From Amanita rubescens (lineage: Eukaryota > Basidiomycota > Agaricomycetes > Agaricales > Amanitaceae), in NCBI GenBank assembly GCA_015039365.1, contig WION01000230.1:1-64000 (forward strand): 64,000 nt of DNA, given 5' to 3'. The notes beneath the pieces are model-generated. The model was not told the DNA's origin and did not search any database. It saw only the letters and a list, made by a program, of their open reading frames with translations. A program made the translations under genes and the position numbers. This document shows, piece by piece, positions 61,260-64,000 of the stretch (position 1 is its first letter; each line of letters begins with the position of its first letter).

Positions 61260-61547
61260 TTCAACGTTGGCAATGACGACGACCGGATTTATCCTATTCC
61301 AGGATTGGGATTGTCAGATGAACAGTACAATCTTATCATTCAGGATATCGTCAATGCAGAGACGTTCAATATGGGAGGAGGAGGAGCGGATAGCGATGGA
61401 AGACCTGGGCCGTTGAGTGGGAGTAATGCAATGACGGATAAGATGGTGAGCGTTGCCATGTTGGGCGCTATTGGTGGGAAAAGGGGTCTGGATGACCCCA
61501 ATGATGGAAGGGGAGGGAAGAGGAGCCGGCTTGGAGTTATTGAGTGA
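61260..61547 (+). pseudogene. SKN7-like C-terminus cut off by a nonsense codon
   Basis: Directly after TAA 61257-61259 the same frame continues for 96 codons to TGA 61545-61547 with text typical of a SKN7 C-terminus: FNVGNDDDRIYPIPGLGLSD, then YNLIIQDIVNAE and GKRSRLGVIE at the end. The codon before it is CAG, so CAG-CAA may have become CAG-TAA by one C-to-T change. Unless an intron I failed to find removes the stop, this part is not translated with the kinase. Confidence 0.62.
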
Positions 61548-62089
61548 GGGTCCGTTCTGCTTTTCTTTTGCTTTTGTGTTTTGGCTTCGAGTTTTGCTGG
61601 TCGCTATCTTGCTTTCAATTGACTTGTTTTATTATTATTATTATGATTAGGTATATCGTTGTAACAGTGTCGTCTAATTGGTTATGTATACTCAGAACAC
61701 GGACTCGTATCGCAAGAAAAAGATTGTACTGGTATTTGGTATTTGGTAGTTGTATTACCCCTTCATCAATGCCCTACTATGGTATAAAACGACTGGAATG
61801 AGCGCATGTCAATGGGGACAAAAAGAGCGACATCAAGAGGTAATTTGGGACTATGATCTGTACAAAGAATCCGTCCGCAGTGAAAAAGGTCAAAAGGAGG
61901 GATAAAGAAAGACAGAATCATGGTCCGTGTGTGACGTTCGCGTTTTATGACTAGATGAGCTCTGGCTTGACGTCCCTGTGTTCGTGCGCGCTCTCGCCTC
62001 GTCTCGTTTAACACCGCCTAGCAACCCCCGTTGTAAGCGCTATTCGTTGGTGTCGGCTACTTCCACGTCGTCAAATTCGGTTCTATCAG
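61548..62089. other. Intergenic region after the kinase-receiver gene
   Basis: No gene recognised. A TTATTATTATTATTATG run near 61629 probably lies in the 3' UTR. From about 61915 (AATCATGGTCCGTGTGTGACG) the sequence matches 42175 onward, the 3' flank of GH16 pseudogenes. Confidence 0.35.
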
Positions 62090-62760
62090 GAGAAAGAGAA
62101 ACGGAAAGACTTACTCATATAAGCGTCGATATGTTTATTAATATACCCCATCGTCGGATACCCAGCCGGATCACAATCGACATTCTCACTCCCCTTTCTC
62201 TGATAGACCCTTGCGTTGTCGAACCCCAGCCCAGCGGGAAAGATCATCGTTGTTAAGTCGATATTTTGCCAATTCACTATTCATGATCACTTAGTTCAAC
62301 GAGAGTACGTGAAAAAACGCATACGCACACAATATCCCTTGGTTGAATACGATCGACATCGGTTCTTCGGGTATAAGTCGTGGTCCAACTCCAGTTCCGT
62401 TCGTACTCGTGTCAGGGCCTACGGTGGAGGCTCCGAGTCGATAAGTCGGAGAACCGTCGACTTGCCATATGATAAAGTTGTTGGATCTGTTGGACGGGTC
62501 GGCCCAATACTCGAAGCCTACGAGTGGTCAGGATAAATCCCCAAAAAACCGCACGCACGCACCCATGGTAATGAAACGCCGCTGGATCCGCTCCCTTGGA
62601 ACATATCACTTGGCACCTCCGCCAAACTCGACTGCACCGCGCTGCCTTTATAGGGGCAGGAACAAGCGGAGAGACGTTGGCCTGGGGGCGGCTTACGGCG
62701 TGGTTGAATTTGGAGAAGGCGGAGTAGACGGCAGAGGAGGTTGGGTAGGTACACCCGGGA
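62090..62760 (-). pseudogene. GH16 KRE6/SKN1-like pseudogene, C-terminal part
   Basis: Minus-strand text in order from 62700 downward: PPGQRLSACSCP, PSDMFQGS, a domain piece ending WQVDGSPTYRLG, GTGVGPRLIPEEPMSIVFN, and near 62277-62110 ARVYQRKGSENVDCDPAGY followed by PTMGYINKHIDAY. This is the C-terminal half of the family, with the catalytic region deleted between QRLSACSCP and PSDMFQG. At the upstream end (62740-62960) it runs directly into gene X sequence, as if the genes had been joined by deletion. Confidence 0.66.
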
Positions 62761-63542
62761 AGCGCTGGAGAGCCGTTTCGTCGTCGAGGGGCCTAACAGG
62801 GCAACCACGTCATGGTCATTAATACTCACCCAAATGCTGGAAGGAAACTCACTCGCGTTCTTCCCCAAGCGTGCTTTAGTATAAACCATCAAGGGACGCC
62901 CTGAAGGATTAAACGCAATGCCCGTTCTCCTCTGTGAATTGTCGTCAAATAGAGGGTTTTCCAAAACTTCGGTATGTCAGCTTTTACGATGTTGAAGGAA
63001 GACGAGTGCGATTTGCAGATTAATTATGCCAGTAATGGTGTGATGGCCCTTTCGCACGGCAGTTGGATCCGCTTTTGGATACACATCCAAGCCTGCGTAG
63101 GTCGGGCAGGAGGTCATCGTCTAGTGGTCTGAAGATCGAAGTTTGGTCGTGCTCTTGTAGTACAAGGCCATGAGGGCATTGGAAATGGCGGTGGCACTGA
63201 GTCTGACTTGAAGTTGAAAGTTGGGAATGCCTGACACCTGTGACTTGGCACCTACATAGTGCAAAGGCGAACACAGCGGGAACGAAGTAGTAGTCTCACC
63301 ACGTGGATCTGAAGATTTGAAATGAACTTGTTCGGAGCGAGAAAACTGGGGAGGCGCGTGTGGAACGTGCACGTGTGAGACCCCGGGTGTTGAATGTGGC
63401 TGCACTGCTTTACCGTGGTTTGTTGAATGTGGCTGCACAGCTTTACGGTTGCCGCGCGAGGCTTCGTAACTGCACCCACCGCACAATCAGATTCCATCCA
63501 GCCAAACAGGACGCTCCCGTTACAGGAGCGCATATCTAACTC
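62761..63542 (-). pseudogene. Gene X and promoter-proximal block, fourth copy
   Basis: Near 62830-62960 the minus strand reads GIAFNPSGRPLMVYTKARLG, the clearest version of the gene X N-terminal exon seen more decayed at 13600-13750, 19440-19520 and 28150-28240. Its continuation is missing. From 63070 to 63340 the promoter-proximal block shared with 28440-28720 follows. A TTTACCGTGGTTTGTTGAATGTGGCTGCAC-type short tandem duplication lies near 63388-63440. Confidence 0.35.
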
Positions 63543-64000
63543 ATGGAAGGGTGCAACTTCAAGTACAACATGGTGTCGCATGTTCCCGACAGTGATGGCA
63601 TCTTCGCGTTCCGGTTGCTTTTCTCTACACTCAGCAGCCACTGGAAGGTACGCTATCGGATTTCAAACCTGGAGTGTACTTACCCAATGTCCAATAGTCT
63701 GGATCTCTTCTATGCGCATCGACAGTGAACCTCATGAGCAAAATTTTATATAGGGAAAACTACATTAACCTCGCGGCGGAGGTATATCATATTTCAGATG
63801 CCGAGATTTTGTTAGATTTCATACGGCAATGGCTTTATTCCTTACCAAATCAGGATCCGGCCACCGTAGACATGATACGACGAGCAAGGCGATTTATGTT
63901 GGGAGTTATCTCAAGGATGCATGATGTCCCACTATCCAACATACCATACGACCCTGACAGCTATGCATTCCCCTTACTCCTCACTATACTCAGAAATAAG
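63543..64000 (+). CDS. Start of another module-rich TKL family gene (cut by window edge)
   Basis: The leader exon 63543-63647 (35 codons, ending FSTLSSHWK) and the first module 63698-64000 (101 codons, phase 0) are visible. The module keeps SDAEILLDF, RRARRFML, VISRMHD and FPLLLTILRNK. Its wording is nearest to the first modules of the genes at 20201 and 28919, so several more modules and a kinase probably follow. The window ends exactly on the AAG where paralogues have a donor, so the 3' limit is the window edge. Confidence 0.7.

Overview
The window looks like nuclear DNA of a mushroom-forming basidiomycete (Agaricomycetes). Supporting signs are very short GT-AG introns (mostly 48-70 bases) cutting genes into many small exons, many tyrosine-kinase-like (TKL) kinases with the fungal HGDL(R) catalytic loop, KRE6/SKN1-type GH16 glucan-synthesis gene remains, a SKN7-type receiver domain, a SIN3 PAH domain and a Tad-like LINE ORF1. 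No tool was run. Exons were joined by eye from splice signals, phase and agreement between paralogues.

The region is one large tandem array of a single gene family. I count 16 kinase domains in 12 gene or pseudogene models, one orphan kinase fragment, and a further family member cut by the right edge. The basic plan is: a short leader exon; one to six copies of an about 105-residue helical-looking module (motifs LSREDY, SDAKNLLDF, RRARRFML, LPLLLYIL), each on its own phase-0 exon; a TKL kinase domain on six exons; then a tail made of tiny exons, including a recurring 15-base microexon and short basic NLS-like exons. Phase-0 introns between blocks let parts be added or swapped without frame damage.

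Left to right: 1831-4612 kinase joined to three CCHC zinc fingers; 5343-7680 and 10060-12587 two-module kinases; 14450-18233 five modules plus a broken kinase; 20201-23914 and 28919-32579 near-duplicate six-module kinases; 25480-25910 a SIN3 PAH fragment directly before a deleted kinase pseudogene (25913-27305); 33751-36630, 37410-41623, 43566-47384 and 51547-54585 four genes that each carry two kinase domains in one predicted polypeptide, three of them with a defective second kinase (DFG to SFA, a frameshift, and catalytic Lys to Arg); 56583-58308 an ORF1-only retroelement with target-site duplication and poly(A); 58485-61259 a kinase spliced in frame to the receiver half of a SKN7-like regulator; 63543-64000 the start of another copy.

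Between the kinases the minus strand holds decayed genes, again in repeated order: GH16 (KRE6/SKN1-like) remains convergent to the kinases, an unidentified gene X, and an F-box-like block. The ancestral repeat unit was therefore probably several genes long.

The most interesting reading is inference: a fast-evolving kinase family that gains extra domains tied to nuclear signalling (zinc fingers, SKN7 receiver, SIN3 PAH), carries basic tails, and builds kinase-plus-degenerate-kinase pairs. This resembles plant tandem-kinase and integrated-decoy immune receptors, but no function is shown here.
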